Positions 16,738 to 24,101 of a stretch of 56,829 bases of DNA are shown here, piece by piece (the first letter of the stretch is position 1; each line of letters begins with the position of its first letter). Source of the DNA: a virus. The stretch is taken from positions 1 through 56,829 of IMG/VR virus record IMGVR_UViG_3300048834_001011. One strand, written 5' to 3'. The notes below the pieces were generated by a model. The model searched no databases. It was not told the DNA's origin and saw only the letters and a list, made by a program, of their open reading frames with translations. The position numbers were made by a program, and so were the translations under genes.

Positions 16738-18693
16738 ATGCCAGCGAATTCCGGGCAGAACGTCGACCTGCTGTTCGACCGGCCTGCCGCCACCGACGCC
16801 GATCTGATCTTCGGCGCGGACTACGTGCCGCCGCGCAACGATGTGGCGGTGCAGGCCACGCTGCCTTTGCCGGTCGCCAGCATCCACTTCATCCCGCCCG
16901 CGCGGCTGGACGTGCTGGCCGCTCTGCCGGGCTTGACGGTCAGCACGCTCATCCTGCGCCCCAGCGTGCCGCTCAACGTCGGCGCAGCCAGCCTGCCCGG
17001 CGTGGTGCTCACCGGCGAGGTGCGTTACGCCTCGCGCACGCAGCGCCCCACGGTGGGCCAGACGGCGCACGAGTGGCAACAGGCCGCACAGACCGAAGAG
17101 GGCGCGACACAGGGCCAACAGGACGCCGCTGCGACCCCAGCAGGCTGGGGCGCGGTCTGGCAGCGTGCGGAGCGCTCGATGCAAGGCATCGCGCACCGGC
17201 TGCCGCCGGTCTTGGTCGCCGCGCCTTTGCAGCGGCGCACGGGCCAGCAGCAGGCGACCCGCTTGCACGGCGCAACTGGGTTTCTCCACGAGGACGCGAC
17301 GCCCATCGCGCAGATCCGCGTTGGCGTGTTTCAGAACGCCACCCGCCTGCGCGACGCCACCCGCTTTGCGCATCAGGACGGTGACCGTACCAAGCGCGCC
17401 GGGCGGTCAGCGTTCTGGGAGAACGCCCGGCTGCTGACCCAGCGCCAGAGGACGGACTTCCAGATCGCCAGCCGCCGCCCTGTGGGTTGGCGTGGTCGCT
17501 ACCAAGACGCTATGCGCCCGCCACCGGGCATCAGCGTCTGGATCGTGCCCGAGCCACCCGATCCGCCGCGCTGCTACACGCCCAGCAGCCACCTGCTGTT
17601 TGCCGCGCTGGCTCCCGCCAGCGCGCACCTGCTGTTCATCTGCGAAAACCAAACCGAGCCGCCCGATGGCGAGCCGGTGGTCGTTCCCATCCGGAGGGTG
17701 TACTTCGTGATCAACAACGTGACCCTGCACCGACTGCCCGATGGCCTGCCGGTGCCGGTGTTCAATCTCTCACTGTCGCTGGATGCCGCGTCTTGGACGT
17801 GGGGGTTCGATGCGCAACTGCCCGCCAAGGCGGAAAGTCTGGTCGCGCCCGGCGATGCTTCCGGCCCGGTCGAATTGATGGCCAGCATAAACGGCACGCA
17901 GTTCCGCGTGCTGGCGGAAAGCATCAGCCGTGAGCGCAGCTTCGGTGACGCCAGCATCCGCGTCTCGGGTCGCGGGCGCAATGCCGTGCTGGCCGCGCCC
18001 TATGCGCCAGTGGTGAACTTCCAGCAGCCACAGGCGCGCACGGCCCGCCAGTTGATGGACGATGTGCTCACGCTCAACGGAATCCCGCTGGGTTGGAACA
18101 TCGATTGGGGCCTCACGGACTGGAACGTGCCTGCCGGGGTGTTCGTCAAGCAGGGAACGTGGATCGAGGCTTTGGTCGCCATCGCCAGCGCGGTCGGGGG
18201 CTACCTGATCCCGCATCCCTCCGACCAGAGCATCCGCGTGCGACACCGCTATCCGGCAGCACCCTGGGACTGGGCCACCGTCACGCCCGACTTCGTGCTG
18301 CCCGTGGACGCCGTCGCCCGGGAGTCGCTGCGCTGGATCGAAAAGCCCGCCTACAACCGCGTGTTCGCATCCGGCCAAGACGTCGGTGTGCTCGGGCAGG
18401 TCACGCGGGCTGGCACGGCAGGAGATGTACTGGCTCCGATGGTGGTCGATGCCCTGATCACCGAGGCGGCTGCGGCGCGCCAGCGTGGCATCGCCGTGCT
18501 GGGCGACACCGGGCAGCAGATCGAGGTCAGCCTGCGCCTGCCGGTACTGGCCGAGACGGGAATCATCGAGCCGGGGGCCTTCGTCGAGTACCAAGATGGC
18601 AGCGTCACGCGCTTGGGCCTCGTGCGCTCGACGCAGGTCGAAGCCGGGATGCCCGAGGTCTGGCAGACGCTGGGGGTGCAGAGCCATGCATAA
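16738..18693 (+). CDS. Large tail protein, hub-like C-terminus
   Basis: A 651-residue protein. The first 260 residues are unusual, Arg/Gln/Ala rich and repetitive (Q/E-R-T-x-Q-x-A-T-R style). From about 320 onward the protein is well ordered: RRVYFVINNVTLHRLPDG begins a beta-rich domain, followed by VRVSGRGRNAVLAAPYAP-like sequence and a segment TARQLMDDVLTLNGIPLGWNI that resembles parts of tail hub proteins (gp27/gpD-type). The end, residues about 600-650, contains GAFVEYQDGSVTRLGLVRS. It is probably a structural hub component of the tail tip. The repetitive N-terminus may be a late addition. Confidence 0.58.
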   Translation: MPANSGQNVDLLFDRPAATDADLIFGADYVPPRNDVAVQATLPLPVASIHFIPPARLDVLAALPGLTVSTLILRPSVPLNVGAASLPGVVLTGEVRYASRTQRPTVGQTAHEWQQAAQTEEGATQGQQDAAATPAGWGAVWQRAERSMQGIAHRLPPVLVAAPLQRRTGQQQATRLHGATGFLHEDATPIAQIRVGVFQNATRLRDATRFAHQDGDRTKRAGRSAFWENARLLTQRQRTDFQIASRRPVGWRGRYQDAMRPPPGISVWIVPEPPDPPRCYTPSSHLLFAALAPASAHLLFICENQTEPPDGEPVVVPIRRVYFVINNVTLHRLPDGLPVPVFNLSLSLDAASWTWGFDAQLPAKAESLVAPGDASGPVELMASINGTQFRVLAESISRERSFGDASIRVSGRGRNAVLAAPYAPVVNFQQPQARTARQLMDDVLTLNGIPLGWNIDWGLTDWNVPAGVFVKQGTWIEALVAIASAVGGYLIPHPSDQSIRVRHRYPAAPWDWATVTPDFVLPVDAVARESLRWIEKPAYNRVFASGQDVGVLGQVTRAGTAGDVLAPMVVDALITEAAAARQRGIAVLGDTGQQIEVSLRLPVLAETGIIEPGAFVEYQDGSVTRLGLVRSTQVEAGMPEVWQTLGVQSHA

Positions 18694-18907
18694 CCTCTAC
18701 GAACAGTTCCGCCAGCTCATCCCCGACCCGCCGCTGCAGGCGGGCACGGTGGTGGGCGTCGGCTCGGGCGTGGTCACCGTCGCCTTGCCCGGTGGCGGCC
18801 TGATCCGCGCACGCGGTAGCGCCGCCATCGGCCAGAAGGTGTTCGTCCGTGACGATGCCATCGAAGGCGTCGCCCCCAGCCTCACGCTGGAGATCATCGA
18901 GATCTGA
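18686..18907 (+). CDS. Small OB-like tail-tip protein
   Basis: A 73-residue protein starting at ATG 18686, overlapping the end of the preceding gene. It consists of one short helix (MHNLYEQFRQLIPD) and a small beta barrel (GTVVGVGSGVVTVALPGGG; ARGSAAIGQKVFVRDDAIEG), the layout of phage OB-fold tail spike/hub cap proteins. The upstream in-frame extension lies within the other gene and is discarded. It ends the tail operon before a terminator-like hairpin. Confidence 0.6.
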   Translation: MHNLYEQFRQLIPDPPLQAGTVVGVGSGVVTVALPGGGLIRARGSAAIGQKVFVRDDAIEGVAPSLTLEIIEI

Positions 18908-18930
18908 AACCCAACTTCCGCTCACCCCCG

Positions 18931-18967
18931 AACCCGCCTTGGTGCCTCGTGCATCGGGCGGGTTTCG
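18931..18967 (+). terminator. Probable terminator after tail genes
   Basis: AACCCGCC (18931-18938) is repeated inverted as GGCGGGTT (18957-18964), with an 18-nt loop and a short T stretch inside and after the right arm. It lies between the tail genes and the lysis cassette. Confidence 0.5.
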
Positions 18968-18985
18968 CATTTCTGGAGACCCGCA

Positions 18986-19288
18986 ATGACCGAAGAAAAC
19001 CAACCCGCCGCCCTCGTGGAAAACATGCTCCTGCTGCACAAGGAGGACTTCGACGATCTGCTCGAACGCGCCGCCGAGCGTGGAGCCGAGCGCTGCCTCG
19101 CGCATCTCGGCATCGAAAACGGTCACGCCGCGAAGGACATCCGTGAGCTGCGCGACTTGCTGGAAGCGTGGCGCGATGCGCGTCGCACGGCGTGGCAGAC
19201 TACCATCAAGGTCGTGACCACGGGCATCCTGGCCGCGCTGCTGGTCGGTGCCGCCCTCAAGTTGAAGCTGATGGGAGGCGCGCCATGA
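18986..19288 (+). CDS. Small membrane protein of lysis cassette (DUF6127/holin-like)
   Basis: A 100-residue protein with an acidic helical N-terminal half (LHKEDFDDLLERAAERGAER) and a single C-terminal transmembrane helix (TTGILAALLVGAALKLKLM). The position immediately before another membrane protein and lysozyme is that of holin or antiholin genes. Such proteins would set the timing of lysis by forming membrane lesions. The stop overlaps the next gene's start by four bases. Holin function is inferred from topology and context. Confidence 0.6.
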   Translation: MTEENQPAALVENMLLLHKEDFDDLLERAAERGAERCLAHLGIENGHAAKDIRELRDLLEAWRDARRTAWQTTIKVVTTGILAALLVGAALKLKLMGGAP

Positions 19289-19512
19289 CCGTCAAGCCGA
19301 AACTCTCTCTGCTCGACGATTGGCGGCGGGTCGCGCGCCGTGCCTGGAGCATTCGCCTGTCCGTCGTTGCAGCCATCTTCACGGCGGCCGAGGTCGTGGT
19401 GCCGCTGTTCGGCGACGTGCTGCCGCGTGGCGTGTTCGTGCTGCTGGCCTTCAGCGCCAGCATCGGCGCGGCCATTGCGCGCTTGATCGCACAGCCGGAG
19501 ATGCGCCAATGA
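19285..19512 (+). CDS. Holin-like small membrane protein (DUF7940-like)
   Basis: A 75-residue protein from ATG 19285 (ATGA overlap upstream). A basic N-terminus (LLDDWRRVARRAWSIRL) precedes two hydrophobic helices, VVAAIFTAAEVVVPLFG and GVFVLLAFSASIGAAIARLI. This class II-like two-helix topology just before the lysozyme gene is what is expected of a holin. Its stop overlaps the lysozyme start (ATGA), indicating translational coupling. Confidence 0.65.
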   Translation: MTVKPKLSLLDDWRRVARRAWSIRLSVVAAIFTAAEVVVPLFGDVLPRGVFVLLAFSASIGAAIARLIAQPEMRQ

Positions 19513-19920
19513 TCGGGCCGCCGCAACGCCGGACAGTGGCCGCGCTCACGCTGTCCGCTGCAGCGCTGGTCGGCATCGTGCTGCACGAGGGCTACGCCGA
19601 AGGCGCTGGCTCGGGCGCTCACCGATGTGCAGCAGTTTGAGGGTGCGCTCAAACAATGCGTAACCGTGCCGCTGGCCCAGCACGAGTACGACGCCCTGGT
19701 GAGCTTCTCCTACAACGTCGGCAGCCGCGCATTCTGCCAGTCCACGCTGGTCAGAAAACTCAATGCCGAGGACTACACCGGAGCTTGCGCCGAGCTCCTG
19801 CGCTGGCGCTTCTTTCAGGGCAAGGACTGCGCGCTGCCCAACAACGCGCGGCTGTGCGGCGGGCTGGCCACGCGGCGGCAGGCCGAGTACCGCCAATGCC
19901 TCGGGGATGCTGCCCCATGA
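19509..19920 (+). pseudogene. Phage lysozyme (GH24 type), broken by internal deletion
   Basis: The gene opens normally with MIGPPQRRTVAALTLSAAALVGIVLHEGY, a signal-anchor-like N-terminus and the catalytic Glu of the HEGY motif. It then reads AEGAGSGAHRCAAV and stops at 19638-19640. In the +1 frame from about 19604 the rest of a GH24 lysozyme resumes (KALARALTDVQQFEGALKQC, then HEYDALVSFSYNVGSRAFCQ) and runs to 19920. Family members have about 30 more residues between these parts, holding the catalytic Asp and Thr. The simplest reading is a deletion that also changed frame. Upstream and downstream coupling to holin and Rz is intact, so the lesion looks recent. Confidence 0.85.
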
Positions 19921-20417
19921 GTCTGATCCCTTGGCCGTACCGCCTACTGGCCTTGGCTGCGCTGGCCGTCGCGCTGATCGGCTTCGGATGGGTCAAGGGC
20001 GCTGGCCACGTACAAGCGCAGTGGGACGCCGCCGCCCAGCAACAGACCCTGAAGGCTGCCGCCATCCGCCAGCGTCAGGCCGAGGCCACCGTCAAGGTCG
20101 TCACCCAGTACGTCGACCGCGTCCGCATCGTCCGGGAGAAGGGCGACACCATCATCAAGGAGGTACCCGTCTATGTGCCCGTTCAGGCCGATGCTGCTTG
20201 CACTATCAACCGTGGCTTTGTGCGCCTGCACGACGCTGCCGCAGCCGGTGAACTGCCCGAGCCCGCCCGAGATGCTGATGCAGCCGCCGCAGGCATTGCG
20301 CTCTCTGCCGTCGCCGGATCCGTTGCCGCAAACTACCAGACCTGCCACGAAAACGCCGAGCAACTGAGGGCGTTGCAGGCGTGGGTCACGGAAACGAGTG
20401 CAGCCCCGAAAAAGTAA
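19917..20417 (+). CDS. Rz-like inner-membrane spanin
   Basis: A 166-residue i-spanin. It has an N-terminal transmembrane signal anchor (RLLALAALAVALIGFGWVKG) and a periplasmic coiled-coil section with many Gln, Lys and Arg (AAAIRQRQAEATVKVVTQYV). The start overlaps the lysozyme stop (ATGA). Spanins fuse inner and outer membranes in the last step of lysis of Gram-negative hosts. A second protein, Rz1, is encoded inside it in another frame. Together with a holin and lysozyme this completes a standard cassette. Confidence 0.75.
   Translation: MSLIPWPYRLLALAALAVALIGFGWVKGAGHVQAQWDAAAQQQTLKAAAIRQRQAEATVKVVTQYVDRVRIVREKGDTIIKEVPVYVPVQADAACTINRGFVRLHDAAAAGELPEPARDADAAAAGIALSAVAGSVAANYQTCHENAEQLRALQAWVTETSAAPKK
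20173..20367 (+). CDS. Rz1-like outer-membrane spanin lipoprotein, nested in Rz
   Basis: This 64-residue frame lies wholly inside Rz in the +1 frame. It starts MCPFRPMLLALSTVALCACTT, a lipoprotein signal peptide with lipobox L-C-A-C (lipidated Cys19), and then becomes Pro-rich (LPQPVNCPSPPEMLMQPP), the hallmark of Rz1. Embedded Rz1 genes are typical of lambda-like phages. Frame, position and lipobox agree, so I regard it as real despite the complete overlap. Confidence 0.78.
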   Translation: MCPFRPMLLALSTVALCACTTLPQPVNCPSPPEMLMQPPQALRSLPSPDPLPQTTRPATKTPSN

Positions 20418-20460
20418 CTTGGCGCTGGCCAACTTCTGCCTTCCCGACACACCTCGATTC

Positions 20461-21351
20461 TTACGTCCAGACCTCGTCCAGATTCTTTGCCGCCAGCAGC
20501 TTCTCCCGCAGCGCGTAGCGGGACGATTGCATATTGACCTCGCTGTTCTCTGGGCGCGGGATCGGGACAATCGCAGTCGCTGGCCCTTTGAACTTGATCA
20601 TGTACTTCCCGGTGTCGTTGTAAGGAAGGATGGCCTCGACCTCGGCAATATGGGTGATCGCTGCAACGGGAGCGACCTGATAGGCAGAGATGAACTTCAG
20701 CTTCGAGATGTGCTTCGCATTGATTCGAACGGCAAACCAGCAGTTCTCGTTCAGGAAGCGTTGCTTGAATCCTTCCTCGCGTGCAGGGACGACGATGGTG
20801 TCGAACTTGTCGTTCTCCGGACCAACTGGCTGCACCTGATCGTTCGGGTCTTCCTGCTTCGGTGGCGTGAAAGCGTTGATGCCGAGCATTGGCAGAATCA
20901 GCAACATGTCGGCAAGGAACGCCTGGGCCGTGGCCTTCGCAGCGGGGGCCATCGTCGGAGCCGTGGGGTTGTTCTTGTTCAGCAGAATGGCCCGGTCGTG
21001 CTTCTTGGCAAGCGCAACCAGCGCCGACTCCAGGTACTGGACTTCGGTTTTGCCGATCTTGTGGTTGCGGTCGAAGAAGTAGACGCCCCACACCCAACCT
21101 TCCTTGTTCGAGACGTGGTTTTTCAGCCGGTCACCAACGGGGTCGGCCTCGCCGATGTAGATCGTCTCTTCGGCGGCATTGCCGACAAGGATGTAGATAC
21201 CGGCCTGCGAGAAGCCCGGCTCCTGCTTCAACAGATGGAAAAGCTCCTTGTTGAAGACGACGCCATAGCCCGACCAGTTCGACTTGTCGAGGTGACGAAT
21301 ACCCTCGGGGTCACCAGAAGTCGCAAACAACGTAATGGAAAATGGATGCAT
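20461..21351 (-). CDS. GIY-YIG nuclease family protein
   Basis: A 296-residue protein with a GIY-YIG nuclease core at about residues 50-115. GIYILVG and IYIGEADPVGDRLKNH carry the two signature tyrosines and the conserved Arg, and YLESALV supplies the metal-binding Glu. The C-terminal 150 residues contain a separate domain with AEVEAILPYNDTGKYMIKFKG, of unknown role. It is the last gene of the leftward defence operon, four nucleotides after the helicase stop, and converges on the prophage Rz gene. It may provide DNA cleavage for the defence system or be an independent companion. Expression from the same promoter is inferred. Confidence 0.72.
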   Translation of the reverse strand: MHPFSITLFATSGDPEGIRHLDKSNWSGYGVVFNKELFHLLKQEPGFSQAGIYILVGNAAEETIYIGEADPVGDRLKNHVSNKEGWVWGVYFFDRNHKIGKTEVQYLESALVALAKKHDRAILLNKNNPTAPTMAPAAKATAQAFLADMLLILPMLGINAFTPPKQEDPNDQVQPVGPENDKFDTIVVPAREEGFKQRFLNENCWFAVRINAKHISKLKFISAYQVAPVAAITHIAEVEAILPYNDTGKYMIKFKGPATAIVPIPRPENSEVNMQSSRYALREKLLAAKNLDEVWT

Positions 21352-21354
21352 TGA

Positions 21355-24090
21355 TTAACCCCAGGCTGCGCTCATCAGAGTGGCGAGATCGCGCCGCGAC
21401 AGCACCTCGGTGAACTCGCGCCAGTCTTTTTCTGGTGGCATCATCGTGCCGGTGTAGCGCAGGTCAAAGCCCGTCGCGGTTTTCTGCGCGTTGATGTAGT
21501 CGTCCAGCCGCTCACCCAGTGTTTCGATGTCCTCGATCCACTCATCCTTGATGGTGTCCGGCAGCGAGCCGAATAGGTCGTAGCGGTTCTTCATCCGTTC
21601 GGACAGGCGTTCGTAGATCTTCTCGTCCACCGTCTGCTCGAACACGAGGTTAAGCATGTCCACGGTTTCGCGCCGCTGCCCGAAGCGTTTGATGCGGCCG
21701 ATGCGTTGTTCAAGCCGCGTGGGGTTCCACGGCAGATCGATGTTGATCAGCGTGCCGAGGGTTTGCAGGTTCAAGCCTTCGCAGGCGGCATCGGTCGCCA
21801 CCATGACGCGGATCTGGTGCTCAGCCACCATGCGCTTGAGCGTTTCGCGCTCGACACTCACGCTGTCACCACGCTGGTAGAGGCGACTGCGGCCCGCGCC
21901 TGCGTACAGGCCCACCGCTTCCTCGGGATAGCGGGCCGCCAGCGCATCGGCCAGCCACTTAGCGGTGTCGTAGTACTGGCTGAAGATGATGACGCCCAAG
22001 TCACGCCACTGCTCTTTGTCGAGGAAGTGGACGACGGCCTCCATCTTCGGGTCGGCCTCCAGTCGCTCTAGGCGGGCGATCAGGCGTTGCAGCACCTCGC
22101 GTTCCTCGCCCGTCTCAACTTTGACGTCACCTTCCTGCTCTTCGTCTTCCTCGTGCTCGGCATCGCCTTGCAGCAAGCGCCGGGCCGTCGCTAAGCCCGC
22201 GTGGACGCTGGAGCAGATGCGCTGCTCCATCAGGTTTTTCATGAAACCGCTGCCTTTACCGCGTTTGGCCAATGCCTTGCCGAACGCACGTGCTTCGCCG
22301 TAGGCCTGCCTGAAGTCTTCCGACGTGCGCAGCGCCTTGCCCTCGAACAAGGCATCGAAAGCGCGCTGCTCCGATACTTGCCCGCGTTCCGGATGCACGT
22401 CCACGCCGACGCGAGCCAGTAGCCCGGCATCTTCAAGCTGCTGGCGTTTGCGTAGCACGACATGACGTACCAGCGGGTTTTCGCGCTGGAACAGCGTGGC
22501 ACCTGATATGCGGCGCTCCAGCTCCTCTTCCAGAATCTCCCGCGTTTCCTCCGTCAGATCGGCCAGCGAACGGTTGGTTTGCCACTCGCCGTTCTGCAAT
22601 CCCAGGTCTTGCCGGATAGCTGAAAACAAGCGACGGGCGCGAGGCTCACTGGTTGATTCCATGCGCGGAAGCGGCGAGCGCAACAACTCCCACGCATGGG
22701 TGAGCGATTCGACCTCCACGCGGCCCGCGAGAATGTCGAGCACTTCGTCGGGTCGGTGCCACGGCGCTAGATCGTGGCCCAGCACGAAGCGGCCTGGGCC
22801 CTGGTGCAGGATGCCCAGCAAGTCCCATAGATCAGCAGGGTTGGTCTGAATCGGCGTGGCAGTGCCCAGCAGCACATGATCGGCACGGGCGGCGATCTCA
22901 CGCATGAAGGCGAGCAGCTCGTTCGGTGTTCCGGCTTCCTTGCCGAAGCCCTGGCGGGTTCTGGCTTTGTGCGCTTCGTCGAGGATCACTACGCCGAAGC
23001 GCATACCGAGCAGGTGCTGCTTCTCCAGCGAGTCGCGCATCATCAAGCCGGTGGAGACAATGCCGATGCGCAACGGGCAATGGGCAATTTGCTCGCGCCC
23101 GGCAGGCGACAGCACTCGCTCGTCAGCATCCAGCCAGACTTTGCCAACGGTATCCCAACGCGCGGTTGGGATGCCCAGCTTGTCCAGCATTTCGGTCTGC
23201 CACTGCTCGGTCAGTGTGGCGGGAGCGAAGATCACCACCGGACGGCGTGGGCCATTCTCTTTATCCGCCAGCAGGCACAACGTCAACGCGGCGGTAGCCA
23301 GCGACAGCGTCTTGCCCAAGCCCACTTCGTCGGCCAGCAGCAGGCGCACCGTGCCGTACAGACGCTGATGGCGCAAGCACTCGGTTAAGAACCCCTGCTG
23401 CCACGGCTGTAACTGCTGGCCTTCGCGGTATAGCGGCGATTCAATCAGTGCCGCAGGGGCAAGATTTTCGTCATCGTCGATCTCGACGAACTCGATCTCA
23501 CGCCGGTAGCCACGCCGATGTACCTCGCGGATTACGGCCTGCGGGAGGGGCTTGGCGGCGTTCCAGAGGAAGTCGAATTCTTCCTCGATCCACGCCACAC
23601 CCTCCGGCGATTCGTCTTCCCACAGGATTTCATAGTGGCGCTGCCAGCCGTTTCGCGTCTCGTTCATCGACCCAATGAAACCCAGCCTACGGCCATCAGC
23701 CAGGGTAATCACACCTGCTTTGCCATGCACGAAACCGCAGATGTCGTCCGGTGCTATACGCACCGCCTGCCCATGCTTGGCGAGGAAGGCGTCCAGCCGC
23801 CGATAGCGTTCGCGGTTCAGCAGTGCCTCGGCCTCCAGGGCGCGCTCGTTCCAGCGGCCCAGCATCTTGCTCTCGCGCAGTTGCGCCACCTTCAGGTCGT
23901 CTGGGTGGATGTCCACGTTGCAGACGATCTTGACCTCGGGGATGTGCTCCAGCGCCTCGCCAGCCACTTCGAACAACGAGCTGGTGAAGTAGCCTGCAAT
24001 GCGCTTGTAACTCTGCGCACCGGCCAGATGCTGCATCAGGAAGCTGGCATCCAGCCGATGGGTACGCGAAGAGAAGCGCCGGATGCCCAT
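21355..24090 (-). CDS. PLD-nuclease/SNF2-family helicase of defence operon
   Basis: A 911-residue protein. Residues about 20-175 form a phospholipase D-like nuclease domain with H122-x-K124 and GSMNE (S141, N143). A superfamily 2 SNF2-type helicase follows: Walker A LLADEVGLGKT (251-261), DEAH at 371-374, ATPIQTNP and, near residue 800, the motif VI arginines (QRIGRIKRFGQ). A charged helical insertion rich in Glu lies between the two RecA lobes. It lies 11 nt after the DUF1156 methylase stop, so the two are surely co-expressed. The combination of translocase and PLD nuclease suggests an effector that moves along and cuts unmodified DNA, as in related defence systems. Confidence 0.85.
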   Translation of the reverse strand: MGIRRFSSRTHRLDASFLMQHLAGAQSYKRIAGYFTSSLFEVAGEALEHIPEVKIVCNVDIHPDDLKVAQLRESKMLGRWNERALEAEALLNRERYRRLDAFLAKHGQAVRIAPDDICGFVHGKAGVITLADGRRLGFIGSMNETRNGWQRHYEILWEDESPEGVAWIEEEFDFLWNAAKPLPQAVIREVHRRGYRREIEFVEIDDDENLAPAALIESPLYREGQQLQPWQQGFLTECLRHQRLYGTVRLLLADEVGLGKTLSLATAALTLCLLADKENGPRRPVVIFAPATLTEQWQTEMLDKLGIPTARWDTVGKVWLDADERVLSPAGREQIAHCPLRIGIVSTGLMMRDSLEKQHLLGMRFGVVILDEAHKARTRQGFGKEAGTPNELLAFMREIAARADHVLLGTATPIQTNPADLWDLLGILHQGPGRFVLGHDLAPWHRPDEVLDILAGRVEVESLTHAWELLRSPLPRMESTSEPRARRLFSAIRQDLGLQNGEWQTNRSLADLTEETREILEEELERRISGATLFQRENPLVRHVVLRKRQQLEDAGLLARVGVDVHPERGQVSEQRAFDALFEGKALRTSEDFRQAYGEARAFGKALAKRGKGSGFMKNLMEQRICSSVHAGLATARRLLQGDAEHEEDEEQEGDVKVETGEEREVLQRLIARLERLEADPKMEAVVHFLDKEQWRDLGVIIFSQYYDTAKWLADALAARYPEEAVGLYAGAGRSRLYQRGDSVSVERETLKRMVAEHQIRVMVATDAACEGLNLQTLGTLINIDLPWNPTRLEQRIGRIKRFGQRRETVDMLNLVFEQTVDEKIYERLSERMKNRYDLFGSLPDTIKDEWIEDIETLGERLDDYINAQKTATGFDLRYTGTMMPPEKDWREFTEVLSRRDLATLMSAAWG

Positions 24091-24101
24091 GGATCAAGAC
24101 C

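Larger units (their letters stand above)
1..20417 (+). mobile_element. Siphophage-type prophage, late region (left end outside window)
   Basis: All genes from the left edge to 20417 lie on the plus strand and are tightly packed, often with ATGA or TGATG overlaps. Their order is that of lambda-like long-tailed phages: portal, protease/scaffold, decoration, capsid, connector, tail tube, chaperone, tape measure, tail tip, lysis. No tail sheath or baseplate wedge genes are seen, which favours a siphophage. Terminase, repressor and integrase are not in the window. The right boundary is uncertain: it could be near 20420, or at the ssrA-like sequence near 33270 if the defence operon is prophage cargo. 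The broken lysozyme suggests the prophage is defective. Confidence 0.9.
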
